From contig JALQPE010001104.1 of the NCBI GenBank assembly GCA_030407315.1, positions 1 through 29,242 of the forward strand: a DNA stretch of 29,242 bases. The letters run 5' to 3'. This document shows, in pieces, positions 18,974-28,337 of the stretch. Numbering within the stretch: the stretch's first letter is position 1; each line of letters starts with the position of its first letter. A model generated the notes under the pieces. That model ran no database searches, was not told the DNA's origin, and saw only the letters and a program-made list of their open reading frames with translations. The position numbers and the translations under genes were made by a program. The DNA is from Asparagopsis taxiformis (taxonomy: Eukaryota > Rhodophyta > Florideophyceae > Bonnemaisoniales > Bonnemaisoniaceae).

Positions 18974-20057
18974 ATGTCAACTGCAACATCAACAAGGTTC
19001 CGGCCTGGCGTTTTGCACGGAGAGGAAGTTACTGACCTATTGAATTATGCGAATGAAAATAACTTCGCTCTTCCAGCTGTCAATGTCGTTGGAACTAATT
19101 CCGTAAACGCGGTTTTGGAAACAGCTAAGGCGGTTAATTCTCCGGTAATCGTTCAATTTTCGATGGTGGTGCCTCTTTCTTTGCAGGAAAAGGATTGTCG
19201 AATGAAAACCAGCAAGCTGCTATCTTAGGTGGCGTATCTGGCGCTATGCATGTCCATACCATGGCTGAAGCCTACGGCGTGACAGTCATCTTGCATACCG
19301 ATCACTGTGCGATGAAGCTACTCCCTTGGGTAGAAGGCCTTTTGGATGCGGGTGAAAAATTCTATGAGGCTCGCGGTTACCCACTGTATAGCTCTCACAT
19401 GCTAGATTTTTTCTGAAGAGCCCATTCATGAAAACATTGAAGTATCTGCCAAGTTTTTGGAGAGAATGGCGAAGATGGGCATGACCTTGGAAATTGAGTT
19501 AGGTGTGACTGGTGGAGAAGAAGACGGTGTTGATAACACAGATATTGATAGCTCTCGATTGTATACCCAGCCCGAAGAGGTGGCTTATGCTTATGAGGTT
19601 TTGAGCAAAATAAGTCATCGTTTTACGGTTGCCGCTGCTTTCGGCAATGTGCATGGCGTATACAAACCTGGTAATGTAGAACTTCGTCCAGTGATCTTGA
19701 AAAATTCTCAAGAACACATCCAGCAGAAGTTCAATACTGCTGGCAACATCCAATCAATTTTGTTTTTCACGGGGGGATCTGGTTCTTCCCAGGAAGAAAT
19801 CAGAGAAGCTATCGAATATGGTGCCGTCAAGATGAACATTGATACGGATATGCAATGGCTTTTTGGGATGTGTAAAAGACTATTACGAAGGTAAGAGAGA
19901 TTATATGCAAAAACAGATTGGGAATCCTGATGGAGACGATATTCCCAACAAGAAAAACTATGATCCTCGTAAATGGCTAAGAGCTGGCGAACAAACTTTC
20001 GTCAAACGCTTAACACAAGCCTTCGAAGATTTGAATTGCATAAATAGAAATGCATAA
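18974..20057 (+). CDS. fbaA: Class II fructose-bisphosphate aldolase (frameshifted)
   Basis: Zinc-dependent aldolase of glycolysis and gluconeogenesis, class IIA, about 361 residues. It opens RPGVLHGEEVTDLLNYA, with FALPAVNVVGTNSVNAVLE next. The metal and catalytic motifs are VILHTDHCAMKLLPW, LEIELGVTGGEEDGVDN, AFGNVHGVYKPGNV and FTGGSGSS, and the phosphate-binding loop is GAVKMNIDTDMQW. The C-terminus carries YDPRKWLRAGE. Breaks lie near 19170, 19412 and 19862; on each side the family sequence resumes in register. It stands alone, with its own promoter and a hairpin at the 3' end. Length and motifs match E. coli FbaA, so identification is firm. Confidence 0.93.
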
Positions 20058-20066
20058 ATACTTTTT

Positions 20067-20100
20067 ACAGCTGCGCTGAACAGGAGTTCAGCGCAGCTGT
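20067..20100. terminator. Perfect 15-bp hairpin between convergent genes
   Basis: ACAGCTGCGCTGAAC (20067-20081) pairs without mismatch with GTTCAGCGCAGCTGT (20086-20100) around AGGA. No T tract follows on either strand. It lies nine bases after the aldolase stop and 22 bases beyond the end of the convergent secreted-protein gene. Confidence 0.75.
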
Positions 20101-20122
20101 ATCCTTATACTACACTCTTCTC

Positions 20123-21494
20123 CTACCTCGAGATCATTATTTTTTCTACTCTTTTCTTTCCTACATTATCTCGAATTTCCAGAAAATAAAGACCATTGGC
20201 TAAGTCCTTGGGCAACTCCAATTGGAGTGTTTGTCTGTCAGAAGTGAACTCGAATTGCCAAGATCGATAGCTCCTCCCCCGTGTACCCCAGAGTAAAACC
20301 TCTTTTATCGTCGTTTTTTCTTTTCGATCCCCATTCTAGCTGCACTTTACCTTTAGTTGGATTAGGAAATACAGAAATTTCAAGCAAATCCTGTTCATTA
20401 AGACTCGTATTTGTTAGATCGAAGGGCGGTGCAAGAGGTTGGCGTGGTGTTCCACCGCCGCCCATTGAATTAGGGCTATTGTTATCAACAACATGCAAAG
20501 CGGTAAAAAGCAAAGCCATATCCTTGGCCCAAGGATGCTCCTTGTCCTCGATTTCCATATCAAAGCCCCAAAACCTCCTTAAATTCATCGACTACCCGAC
20601 CAGCTGGGCCCCATTCCGTTGCAATGGCAAAAACATCCCAAGCTGTATCATCAACAACGTAAGCGCCATAGTCTTTCAAAGCCTGGCCAAGAATCTTGGC
20701 AGGTATGGTCTGCAATTGATCCAGATCAAAATTGGGCAATAGTGCTAACAGTGCTCCCATTTCTAAAGCAGGAACCCCTCCCCCATATGTATCATCATTA
20801 GCATATCCATCTGCTCGAATGGCGGGCCAACGATATCCTGCTGTGCCATCCAGCGTATAAGCCAAGTATTTCTTAGCGTAGAGATTAACCTTCAAGGCGT
20901 GACGAATGACCGCATCAGGTATCAATTCCCCTACACGCAGGGTGCCGCGATGCTTGACATTCCACTACCACCGTGAGCGCCCCTAATACCATCTCCTGTA
21001 AAGAGGTCATCATCCGCTGGTCTGAATTGACTAACAACGCTACCTTCAGCGCCACAGATATGAAAAGGCTGAGTTTGGACCAGCGTCCTGCCATCTGCTC
21101 TCAAGATGGCTGCTGAGTGGTTAGGCCGTAGGCCAAGATAATTGGGATCAGTACTAAAACCTTCAGGAATCGGCACTTCAGCAATTAAGATTTCACGAGG
21201 CTCCAAAATACTCTCACAACGAAGTCGATCGCTCCATCCGGCATCATGGGCAAACACATCCTGTTTTGGGGCTGTGGGGCTAAGAATCAAGATATCCTCA
21301 TCCACTGTAATTGGTCGTCCTTCAGGGAGCCCTATTTCAGCTGCTACATATTCCGCATCGGCTCCAATTGGCATATTCCAAATGGAATGTTGGGCAAATG
21401 GCCACAAGCATGCTTGACGTGTTGTCGGGAATTGTGCATAGCCTGTAAAGGCCATGCATAAGAGTGAAAACAGGATACAAATTCCTTTTTTCAT
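20123..21494 (-). CDS. Secreted protein of unknown function with T9SS type A sorting domain (frameshifted)
   Basis: About 457 residues. A signal peptide (ILFSLLCMAFTGYAQ) precedes a region with WPFAQHSIWNMPIGADAEYV, PNHSAAILRADGRTLVQ, GDGIRGAHGGSGMSSI and, after a break near 20940, GTLRVGELIPDAVIRHALKV. These Gly/His-rich motifs look like a conserved fold but I cannot tie them to an activity. The C-terminus has EISVFPNPTKGKVQLEW and, after another break near 20270, ELPKDLANGLYFLEI with a basic end (KKRVEKIMISR). That is a classical type A sorting domain, cleaved when T9SS delivers cargo to the cell surface. A third break is near 20570. The PorP/SprF and PorE-like genes in this window belong to the same export route, but no direct link is shown. 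Confidence 0.8.
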
Positions 21495-21598
21495 AGAAAA
21501 TCTACATATTGATAAGCCTTATACTAGGATCTAGATAGCATGTAAAAGATAGGTGGGTATACAGAAAACGGCGGTTTAAAAAAATCGGAGCTAATTGG

Positions 21599-23551
21599 CT
21601 ACGACAGCACAACGGTTCCTAATTCCTTAGCTAAATCATTGCGAATATTTAAGAGTTTCTGCTGGACTTTCATGTGCACCATCAATTTCTCCATGTCTCC
21701 GCTCTGCGTTAATTTCTTGATTTCCTCTTGGTTTTTGGAACACATCCTCACAATCTTACGCAAGCGAAAACGCTTCAAGGCTTGAATGCTATCCTCAGAA
21801 AAATTCAACTCTGGGCTTTTCTGGGATTGTAAGGTGATTTCATATCGTTTCTCCCAATTCTCACTCAGTTCATACGGAGAAGTAATCAGATTAATGGCTA
21901 TTGCTGGATTTCCGGTTCTGGATGCTGGGTATAAAAATCGGTTGTCACTTTCTGCCCGCTAGCAAGTCGTTCCTGTGCCAACATGGCGATTCTTTGATAA
22001 GTCTGACTATCAAGTCTTCGATCACATCTTCAATATTGCTTATGATAATTCGGCAACTGAAACATTTCCTCTTTATCAAAAATGGCTTCTCCTCCTGCCA
22101 CCAGGATTCGAACAATATCCTTTTCCTGAAACTCATCCCCTGTTCGACTCTCCTTCTGCTGAGGCACAGGTTTTTCTAAGGTCTCTGAGAGCAGTTGAGC
22201 TTGTTGTTTATCAACCGCTGCAAGTTTCCACGATCCTTGCTGGCCCGATGTTTAGTCAGTTGCTTACTGACAACCTTATTGATCTCATTAATCAATAACT
22301 GTTCTTCAACACTAACCAAGCGCGCACACTCCTTGATATACAAAGAACGCTTGATGGGGTCTGGTATCTTGCTGATGCTCCCTACTACATCTTTAATCAA
22401 CTCTGTTTTTCGGACCGGATCATTGCCAGCTTGCTTCAAGAGCAAATTGGTTTTGAAAAAAATGAAATCTTGGGCAGCTTCCTCAAGGTAAGTCTTGAAA
22501 GCAGCCGTCCCAACTGATTGTAAATAAGAATCGGGATCCTCTCCATCTGGCAAGAGCACGACCTTTACATTGAGGTCTTGCTCCAGGATTAGATCTATTC
22601 CTCGAAGTGCAGCCTTAAGGCCGGCAAAATCACCATCAAATAAGATCTTAACATTAGGAGTATAGCGTTTTATCAGCCGAATCTGCTGGGTTGTCAAGGA
22701 AGTTCCTGAAGCCGCAACGACATTTTCTATACCGGCTTGATGAAGAGAAATTACGTCCGTGTATCCTTCTACCAATATGCATTCATCCTGCTGGCGAATG
22801 GCCACTTTAGCAAAATTCGCCCCATAGAGCACCTTACTCTTATGATAAATCTCCGTTTCAGGTGAGTTGATATATTTAGGGGCCTTGGCATCTTTAACCA
22901 TGATCCGTCCGGCAAAAGCAATCGGCTTTCCAGACAAATTGTGGATCGTGAACATGACCCGATTCCGAAAGAAATCTCGATCATATTGCGTGGTTAGTCC
23001 CAATTTTTTCAGGGACTCGAGTGAATACCCTGTCCTGGTCGCCACATCTGTAAAGCCAGAACGTTGGTCTGGTGTGAACCCCAGTCCAAATTTCCGAATG
23101 GTTTCTTCTCGGAATCCTCGCTTCTTGAAATAGCTTAAACCTATACTCTTTCCTAGGTCGGTATTGAATAGTTGATTCTCGAAAAACTCCTGCGCAAATT
23201 GATTGACTAAATATAGGCTATCCAGGTGTTGTCGCGCTGCAATTTCTTCTTGGGAAGCTTGCGTCTCTTCAATCTCAATGCCATATTTCTTGGCGATGTA
23301 TCGCAGCGCTTCTGGAAAAGTAAAACTTTCATGTTCCATCAAAAACTGTACAGCCCCTCCCGCTCGTCCACAACCAAAACATTTGTAAATATTTTTGGCA
23401 GGAGACACGACAAAGGAAGGGGTTTTCTCATTATGAAAGGGACAAAGTCCCATCATATTGGCTCCCGACGCTTCAAACCGACAAAGTCTTGAATGATCTC
23501 TTCGACTTTTGCCGCTTCAATAATTTCTTCTACAGATTTATTGGTTATCAA
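21599..23551 (-). CDS. dnaG: DNA primase DnaG (frameshifted)
   Basis: Synthesises RNA primers at the replication fork; about 651 residues. The zinc domain has CPFHNEKTPSF and YKCFGCGRAGGA. The catalytic core includes KKRGFREETIRKFGLGF and, in TOPRIM, ILVEGYTDVISLHQAGI and KILFDGDFAGLKAALRGI with the metal-binding Glu and Asp residues, then LLPDGEDPDSYL. The C-terminal helicase-binding region ends EELGTVVLS-like at 21599. Breaks lie near 23463 (GGG for GGGG), 22190, 22140, 21945 and 21810. The start is TTG at 23551, preceded by an in-frame stop, and it leads to ITNKSVEEIIEAAKVEEI, the usual N-terminus; ATG is absent there. The gene reads away from the RNA candidate region at 23.6-24.0 kb. Confidence 0.92.
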
Positions 23552-23769
23552 AGTTTATGAGCTTGAAATTTGTGGAAAATAAGTAAAAAGGCGGACAATT
23601 AAAATTTTTGCTTGGAAGTGCGAGTACTTGAAAAATGCTTAATCAATCCATACAACAAATTAAGAAACAACACTTTATGGCCTATTGCCTGCAAATTGTT
23701 AAAAACAATAACATTTGAAGACATAACTTTTTTGGGTAAATAAACGTCTATATACTGAAGGTCGAATTC

Positions 23770-23997
23770 AAAGACACTTCAAGAAAAAATGGGTGTTCTC
23801 ATAGTGTGTGGACTGCCCCGGAACATTCAAGCTTCTGGGGTAGTTTTAATTAAACAAGAAAAGTTGGCGAAATATCTACACTTTTCTTATTTTAGCAGCT
23901 GAAATCACCTATAACTAAAGATATTTAAGATTACTTTCCAATTTTAGAGAGCGCGTTTTTAAGTAGTCCCGCCTTCCAAAGGTGGGACCTTTTTTTT
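23770..23997 (+). ncRNA. Putative structured noncoding RNA, possibly 6S-like
   Basis: A plus-strand terminator at 23966-23997 has no plus-strand gene before it. Upstream lie three more stems: CTGCCCCGGAA with TTCTGGGGTAG (near 23823-23854), AAGAAAAGT with ACTTTTCTT (near 23867-23900), and a looser outer pairing of GGGTG (near 23801) with CACCT (near 23918). A central stem inside a long closed bubble with a side hairpin resembles the layout of 6S RNA, and Bacteroidota 6S-type RNAs (6S-Flavo) exist. The 5' end is a guess and no sequence motif proves the class. It does not look like tmRNA, SRP RNA or RNase P RNA. Confidence 0.4.
23966..23997 (+). terminator. Strong intrinsic terminator without an upstream protein gene
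   Basis: GTCCCGCCTT (23966-23975) pairs with AAGGTGGGAC (23979-23988) around a three-base loop (one G-T pair), followed by C and T8. The minus-strand side lacks a T tract, so it acts on plus-strand transcripts. Confidence 0.88.
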
Positions 23998-24001
23998 GCC
24001 C

Positions 24002-24956
24002 CTATTTCACGATAAAAAACTCCACAGACTGTCGCTCCAATTTCACGCCCTTCACAAATAGAGGAAACTTTATCAACTTTACGGGTACTGTGTTTTTCCC
24101 TTCCTGTAGTGGTACATCTTTTAAGTCAGCTTGAATTTCAAAATCCTGATACATGACCTCATTATACCTACTTAACCCAACTTGACAGGTGAGTTGAATC
24201 TTGTCCGGAAATACCTTTAGGCTATCACCTTCGGAACATGATTAATCGTTACAGGTATATAAATGGTCTTTTCTGTAAATTGCTCAACTTCTAGATCTAC
24301 ATTGATCTGATCCTCGCCCAATTGAAGAGCAGGAGGGGCCACCTCTAGCGGCACAGAACACTAGTCGAAGATTTTACATCGGTCAGACTTAAGGTAGAGG
24401 TTGGCCAAAAGAACAGGCTATCAATAACCTTTGCAGGGCCAGTCACTGTAATGCTATCTGGACTCAGTGTTGGAACCTGGCGAAGTTGGTTGCCTGGAGA
24501 AAACTGCAGGTCCTTTCCAAAACAACAGGAACCCGTTTACTTATCTTCTGGTCTAATTCAATCTCTAGATTTTCGTAATTCACCGACAAAACGTCAATGG
24601 CTGAAAACGCAAACTACTGCGAATTTCAGTCCGCATTCTATTTTGATTAAGGTACAGACTGGTGTTGTCCAACATAGAAATAAAGACGGGAATACGAGAA
24701 TGGTAGAAGTGTTCCAACATTAAATCCCAGCCCGTGCCACGAAGTTCAGCCTCAACATCCGCAGGAGGCATGATTAATAGACATTTATCCTCCGGCATTT
24801 CTATATTCAGCATAACTGGCTTCACAGTTGGATAGGTTGGGAAAGTTTCACCAATACCCAAAAAACAAAGGCTATGCCAATACAAGTGATTAGCATAGCC
24901 CTGTCTTGTTGTAGCTTAAAGGAAGCTATCTTTTTGATTATATCATTGATCTGCAT
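24002..24956 (-). CDS. YbbR/CdaR-like domain protein (frameshifted)
   Basis: About 318 residues. The start is the ATG at 24956, overlapping the yajC stop by 14 bases. An N-terminal cytoplasmic helix (INDIIKKIASFKLQQD) and a membrane segment (MLITCIGIAFVFWVLVKL) lead to an extracytoplasmic part of repeated beta domains (YPTVKPVMLNIEMPEDK; TSLYLNQNRMRTEIR; KLIKFPLFVKGVKLERQ near the end). The short proline/valine-rich beta repeats and the position after yajC fit YbbR-like proteins, which often sit beside yajC and coaE in Bacteroidota. Breaks lie near 24835, 24605, 24510, 24365 and 24235. In Firmicutes YbbR (CdaR) regulates a diadenylate cyclase; whether that applies here is unknown. Confidence 0.72.
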
Positions 24957-25254
24957 AAACAGAATCCGTCATCTCTTTGGAAATGGCATTCTTTGTAACT
25001 CTAATGTATGTTTTATTGCCTACCTCCAAGGTAATGATTTCGTCCTCGATTTTATTAATCTTTCCCAAAATTCCGCTAGAGGTTACTACATCATCCCCCT
25101 TTACCAAGGCACTCATAAACTTCTTCTGTTCATTTTGCCGCTTGCTCTGTGGCCGGATCATAAATAGGTAAATGATAAGGAACATGGCTCCGAAAAAAAG
25201 CAAATTAAAAGTTCCTCCTGCACCTCCTTGCAGTAATAAGACGTCTTGAAACAT
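24943..25254 (-). CDS. yajC: Preprotein translocase subunit YajC
   Basis: An intact 103-residue accessory protein of the Sec-DF translocase. One membrane helix (LLFFGAMFLIIYLFMI) is followed by the RPQSKRQNEQKKFM signature and the soluble domain with LVKGDDVVTSSGILGKI. The N-terminus is short with a Gly-rich turn (QGGAGG), as in the family. It lies 15 bases after the DUF1573 gene and its stop overlaps the ybbR-like start, so all three are probably one transcript. Confidence 0.95.
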   Translation of the reverse strand: MFQDVLLLQGGAGGTFNLLFFGAMFLIIYLFMIRPQSKRQNEQKKFMSALVKGDDVVTSSGILGKINKIEDEIITLEVGNKTYIRVTKNAISKEMTDSVYADQ

Positions 25255-25269
25255 GTGTTTAGTTTTGTA

Positions 25270-25776
25270 TCACGAATTAGGGCCTTCCTTCCCGGCTTCA
25301 CGTAGCCTTTCAAGAAAACTCTCGATGAGGCAGGATAGGTATTGGCCGTTATAGTAATGGGTTTGCTCTGCTGTTCCGTTTTCCCTTTCGTATTAAATTC
25401 CACCTCTATCTTGCCTGTTGCGCCAGCAGGGATCGGCTCTTCTGGCCAACTCGGAACTGTACAACCACAAGTAGATCGGGCATTGCTAATAATTAATGGC
25501 ATTTTACCTGTATTAGTAAAATGGTAGGTGTGCTTGACGATCGCCCTTCCTTCACTTCTCCAAAATCGAAAATCTCTTCCTTGAAAGTAAGTTTAGCAAT
25601 ATTACCGTGTCTTGCGGCTTCTGAGCTGAAATGGGGTTACGAACAATATCAGAATTCGAAATAGCATCAGCATTGGTAATTTCTTCCACCGACTTCTCAG
25701 AATTAACTCGTGGCTGATTCTGACAAGCCATTCCTGCACAAAGAACTAGAAGCAGGATAATTTTGTTTCTCCACAT
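25270..25776 (-). CDS. DUF1573 lipoprotein (frameshifted)
   Basis: About 169 residues. The N-terminus has a lipoprotein signal (MWRNKIILLLVLCAGMAC) followed by an acidic linker. The mature part is an Ig-like DUF1573 domain: FDFGEVKEG, then KHTYHFTNTGKMPLIISNA, the conserved CGCTVPSWP and PIPAGATGKIEVEFNTKGK. A break near 25562 separates linker and domain. A second near 25290 would replace the long tail by KEGPNS and a stop at 25270-25272, a usual family ending, 15 bases before yajC. ATG at 25776 is preferred over the far upstream 25854 because of the lipobox. Its function is not established; in Bacteroidota it is commonly found near yajC. Confidence 0.82.
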
Positions 25777-25799
25777 AGAATATCTAAAAACTTTTACCG

Positions 25800-25807
25800 C
25801 AAAGGTA
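25800..25807 (-). promoter_or_regulatory. -7 element of the DUF1573-yajC-ybbR operon
   Basis: Reads TACCTTTG on the minus strand, exactly TAnnTTTG, followed by CGG. The start codon is 23 bases downstream, a short leader typical for Bacteroidota. No clear TTG is seen at -33. Confidence 0.5.
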
Positions 25808-25988
25808 AAAAAGATTTCGCAGTCCTGTCGATTAGCGCTTTCAAAACTCGGCAAAACCCTAGTCCGAAATACAAATTAAATTCCGCGGTAATGCTTCCCA
25901 ATAGATTGTCCTTTGGCCAAATTAAAGCATTTAAATTTTGTCCCGCAAAAAGCTGAAAAATTAGTTACACCCAATTATATTCGCCGGC

Positions 25989-27750
25989 ATGGAAAAACAT
26001 AAGTATAATTATGGCATTATCGGCAATTGTGCCTTTCTAGCACTTGTGGATAGTTTTGCCAATATCGGCTGGATGTGTTGGCCGCGTTTTGATAGCAGTT
26101 TTGTTTTTGGCACCTTACTCGATAAAGAAAAAGGTGGGGGATTTTCGGTGACGCCTGAAAAAGAGATCCTAGAACATTCTCAACAGTATATGCGCAATAC
26201 GAACATCCTTGAAACTCACTTTACTTGTGCCGATGGATCTTACAAGGTAGTCGATTTTGCGCCACGCTTCTTCCAGAACGAACGGGCCTATAAGCCACTT
26301 ATGCTTTTCCGAAGATTGTGCCAACGGAAGGACGACCAAGAATTAGAGTGTCCTGCCAACCCAGAGGAGAATATGGAGAGTTTATTCCCACCAAAACCTT
26401 TGGCAGCAGCCACATTCGTTATGAAGGATTGCCTGACCACCTTCGGCTTACGACAGACATTCCTTTGACCTACGTAAATGAGGAACAGGCGTTTGTTTCA
26501 ATGAAACCAAATACTTGGTACTTTCATGGGGTGTACCCATGGAAGGCCCGCTTGCTAGTACATCAGAGGATTTCTTGAGAAAAACCAAGGCCTACTGGAA
26601 TCTTTGGGTACAAAATACCTCCACGGAAAATTTTTCGACAAGAAGCCGTAATTCGTTCAGCACTAACACTAAAACTACATCAGTATCAAGATACCGGAGC
26701 AATCATTGCTGGGGCTACTACGAGTTTGCCAGAGTTTCCCGGCAGTACCCGGAACTGGGATTACCGATTTTGCTGGTTTAGAGACGCCCATTATACCTTG
26801 AAGGCGCTCAATGATCTCAGTCATTTCAACATTTTAAGGGATTATGCCCGATTTGTTGAGAACATTGTACTCAATGAGAATCAAAGATACCATCCGCTCT
26901 ATCCCATTACATTGATCGGATACCTGAAGAAAAAATACTGCCGCTAGAAGGTTATAGAGGTGAAAACCCCGTCCGGATAGGGAATCAGGCCTATGAACAC
27001 ATACAAAATGATGTTTATGGCCAGGTGTTGGTGACACTCCTACCCTTCTTTACTGACAAAAGGCTCGGTGATAATACCACCAGCTCTTCCCTGGTGATTT
27101 GGTCAAGCATTGTCTGCATATGATAGAAAAGACCATGGATGAACCAGACAATGGCTTATGGGAATTCCGTGGAACTAGCCAATTGCATAGCTACACCTTC
27201 TTGTTCCATTGGGCTGGCGGACACGCCGGACAGAAAATTGCACAAGCGCTTGGTGATAAGAAGATGCAGAGGCATGCCAAAAAAACTTGTCAATGATTCC
27301 GCTGCTCAAATAGAACGCTGTTACGATCCGAAAAGAGGAGTGTATACGCAGGCGGTAGGTTCTCCTAACCTTGATGCAGTTTGTTGCAATTGATCAATAT
27401 GGGTTATCTCAACCCAGAAGTCCCAAGGCCAAGCAGCATCTTAAGGTATTGGAAGAAGAACTCCGAACGCCTTCTGGCCTCTTTTATCGCTATAAGCATG
27501 TCGATGACTTTGGTGCCCCGGAATCCACCTTCCTGATTTGTGCGTTCTGGTACGTAGATCCCTTAGCAAGAATGGGCCGCTTGAAGGAGGCTATTCAAAT
27601 CTTTGATCGTTTGACAAAGCATGCCAATCAATCATTAGGTCTATTGAGTGAGGATGTGCACGAGGCTTCTGGCAGTCAATGGGGCAATTTCCACAGACAT
27701 ACAGCCATGTAGGTCTGATCAATGCCGCCTTCGCCATCAGTAAGAACTAG
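25989..27750 (+). CDS. Glycoside hydrolase family 15 protein (glucoamylase-like; frameshifted)
   Basis: About 587 residues after joining about ten breaks between 26300 and 27700. It starts KYNYGIIGNCAFLALVDS, then NIGWMCWPRFDSSFVFGTLLD, a hallmark of the bacterial GH15 group. The (alpha/alpha)6 barrel carries NWDYRFCWFRDAHYTLKAL, GLWEFRG with the likely catalytic acid Glu, and LLSEDVHEASGSQWGNF near the C-terminus with the presumed base. The frame near 27700 needs one base to give the ending SHVGLINAAFAISK and a stop at 27748-27750. No signal peptide is seen, so it is probably cytoplasmic, acting on trehalose, maltodextrin or glycogen; the substrate is uncertain (members include trehalases and glucoamylases). 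Shikimate kinase follows after 22 bases. Confidence 0.85.
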
Positions 27751-27772
27751 ACCAACCCATTTACTTCTAAGC

Positions 27773-28306
27773 ATGAGAGTATTTTTAATTGGCTTTATGG
27801 GTTTCCGGTAAATCTTATATCGGAAAAGCGTTAGCAACGCTCCTAAAACTGGAGTATTGTGATCTAGATCTTAAATTGAAGAAAAAGCTACTCTCTCGAT
27901 TTCCCAGATATTTGAACAATTTGGCCAAGAACACTTTCGACTCCTGGAACAATCAGTGCTCCACGATACATTTACATTGGAACATGCCGTCATTAGTACG
28001 GGAGGCGGAGCTCCTTGTTTTTTTGATAACATCAGTTGGATGAATCGGCATGGTCTTACCATATACCTAGATACTCCGGCCGAACTTTTGGCAGCACGGC
28101 TACAGGACGAAATGGAACATCGTCCCCTCTTAGCGCATCTCTGTCGAGAAGAATTGATTCAGTTTATCGAAGAAAAGGTAGAAAGCCGCCGGCATTTTTA
28201 TGAGCAAGCCCAAATCATTTGGTCCCAAAACCGTGATAATCAATCTGATTGGAGTAGTTTAATTGAAAAAATTCAAGCAAGGCTGTCTGATCCAGGTAAG
28301 ATTTGA
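27773..28306 (+). CDS. aroK: Shikimate kinase (frameshifted)
   Basis: Phosphorylates shikimate in the aromatic amino acid pathway; about 178 residues. Walker A is LIGFMGSGKSYIGKALA with one base missing near 27802. YCDLDLEIEEK has the shikimate-binding Asp. AVISTGGGAPC is the Walker B-like GGG loop, and HRPLL the lid Arg. Breaks lie near 27802, 27875 and 27925; all motifs return to register once repaired. It lies 22 bases behind the GH15 gene and 31 bases before the AAA+ gene, all in the same direction, so the three may be co-transcribed. No other aro gene is present here. Confidence 0.88.
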
Positions 28307-28337
28307 TAAATTGGCTGGCAACAACAGCTCTGAATTT

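Larger units (their letters stand above)
23552..24001. other. 450-bp region without protein genes; ncRNA candidate
   Basis: No reading frame is supported on either strand. It lies upstream of dnaG (minus) and downstream of the ybbR-like gene (minus). It ends with a strong terminator on the opposite, plus strand, and holds the structured segment described separately. Confidence 0.7.

Noticed and set aside
23770..23997. tmRNA, RNase P RNA or SRP RNA
   Set aside because: I see no tag frame or T-loop, no RNase P conserved cores and no SRP apical loop.
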